Shown here: piece after piece, positions 63,579 to 64,000 of the stretch
Position numbering within the stretch: the first letter of the stretch is position 1
Layout of the letters: every line of letters starts with the position of its first letter
Assembly: GCF_014650495.1 (NCBI RefSeq)
Contig: NZ_BMVB01000017.1
Location: 62,001-126,000, forward strand
From: Streptomyces cinnamoneus
GTDB lineage: Bacteria; Actinomycetota; Actinomycetes; Streptomycetales; Streptomycetaceae
Reading direction: 5' to 3'
DNA: 64,000 nt
Position numbers and translations under genes: made by a program
The notes under the pieces: generated by a model
What the model was told of the DNA's origin: nothing
Seen by the model: only the letters and a program-made list of their open reading frames with translations
Databases searched by the model: none

Positions 63579-64000
63579 TCAGCCGAAGGACTTGAGCTTG
63601 TCGTAGACCAGTCGGCCGATCTCCGCCGCGATCCGCGGCGACAGCATTTCGTCGTGCGGCGCCGCCACGGGGTGCGTCTCGATCCGGCCCTCGATGTGGG
63701 GGTGCCACAGACCGCTCAGATAGGGCATCGACTCGGCCCCCCGTCGTGCCGTGGAGACGAACAGGGTCAGGTCCGCCTTGAGCGGACCGGGCCGATAGGT
63801 GCTCACTATCCGGTAGTTGTTCTGCATGACCTTGGCGAACGCGGTGATGTGGCGGGGTTCGAGGTTCGCCAGTGCGCTGTCCCGGCTGCTGATCATCTCC
63901 ATGACCGAGGCGTGTTCGAGGACCTCGTCCTCCCCGATGGCGGCGATGTCGAACCCGGCCACCTGCAACAGGGCCCGGAAGACGATCTGTTCCGTGTACT
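63579..64000 (-). CDS. NRPS C-terminal thioesterase domain, cut by window edge
   Basis: The open frame runs through the right edge, so only the last 140 codons are seen. They match the C-terminus of an NRPS or PKS type I thioesterase domain: YRPGPLKADLTLFVSTARRG, cut here to YRPGPLKADLTLF, then LWHPHIEGRIETHPVAAPHDEM with the catalytic His in HDEM, and IAAEIGRLVYDKL as the final helix. The TTG near 63968 is not taken as the start, since the reading frame upstream (encoding TEQIVFRAL) continues the domain. It indicates a third NRPS on the minus strand whose TE would cyclise or release the chain from the plus-strand enzyme. Confidence 0.85.
   Translation of the reverse strand, partial: YTEQIVFRALLQVAGFDIAAIGEDEVLEHASVMEMISSRDSALANLEPRHITAFAKVMQNNYRIVSTYRPGPLKADLTLFVSTARRGAESMPYLSGLWHPHIEGRIETHPVAAPHDEMLSPRIAAEIGRLVYDKLKSFG

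Larger units (their letters stand above)
22239..64000. other. Type II PKS-NRPS biosynthetic gene cluster (right end beyond window)
   Basis: Region defined by cluster-type regulators on the left and uninterrupted PKS, NRPS, tailoring and export genes to the right edge. It includes a free ACP, FabD-like AT, FabG-like KR, a double-hotdog DH, four KS-family proteins, an HCCA-type isomerase, MbtH, two type II thioesterases, a P450, an SDR, two complete NRPS genes, the end of a third, and MMPL and ABC exporters. The left border is set at the change from helicase to regulators; the right border is not in the window. Confidence 0.88.

Overview
The window is high-GC actinomycete DNA, most likely from Streptomyces. 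Supporting signs are a chaplin, a SARP regulator, GTG/TTG starts, 1- and 4-base gene overlaps, and typical Streptomyces gene sets (inositol catabolism, short sdhCAB, FUSC and bPH2 membrane proteins). No rRNA, tRNA, CRISPR array, insertion sequence or phage gene was seen.

Layout. (1) 1-5.1 kb: myo-inositol catabolism operon (3'-part of an IolJ-like aldolase, iolB, iolD, iolA/mmsA). (2) 5.2-9.6 kb: FUSC-type membrane protein, then a TetR regulator divergent from a bPH2 membrane protein, with a likely TetR operator between them. (3) 9.7-15.7 kb: a sigma-factor/CAP-domain membrane fusion, sdhC-sdhA-sdhB and a divergent LysR regulator. (4) 15.8-21.7 kb: StyA-like FAD monooxygenase divergent from a degenerate polyprenyl-synthase homologue, an Sfp-type phosphopantetheinyl transferase, a short chaplin and a NERD/UvrD-like helicase. 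(5) From about 22.2 kb to the right edge: a hybrid type II PKS-NRPS biosynthetic gene cluster whose end lies outside the window.

The cluster opens with two paralogous HTH regulators and a SARP-NB-ARC regulator. An MMPL exporter, a long-chain polyprenyl diphosphate synthase, malonyltransferase, type II thioesterase, IclR regulator, ACP, ketoreductase, DsbA/HCCA-type isomerase, MbtH protein and UbiB-like kinase follow. A minus-strand operon (45.1 to 36.7 kb) holds two intact ketosynthases, two ketosynthase-like proteins without catalytic residues, an alpha/beta hydrolase, two double-hotdog proteins (one dehydratase-like) and a P450. Divergent from it are a second type II thioesterase, an SDR, a free-standing C*-A-T protein (A-domain code reads Thr) and a 3178-residue C-T-C-A-T-C-A-T-E protein (codes read Asn, then a Val-like residue that would be epimerised). 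Beyond are membrane proteins, a two-gene ABC exporter and, cut by the right edge on the minus strand, the thioesterase end of another NRPS.

Inferred logic: ACP, KS/CLF-like pairs, KR and DH build a highly reduced polyenoyl chain, and the isomerase may set a cis double bond. Malonyl loading comes from the FabD homologue. The first condensation domain of the large NRPS acylates an amino acid on an adenylation-less carrier domain, probably Thr supplied in trans. Asn and a D-aliphatic residue follow, and the assembly line continues on the partly visible NRPS. The architecture resembles cinnamoyl- or polyenoyl-lipopeptide clusters, but no aromatising dehydrogenase is visible here, so the acyl group remains open.
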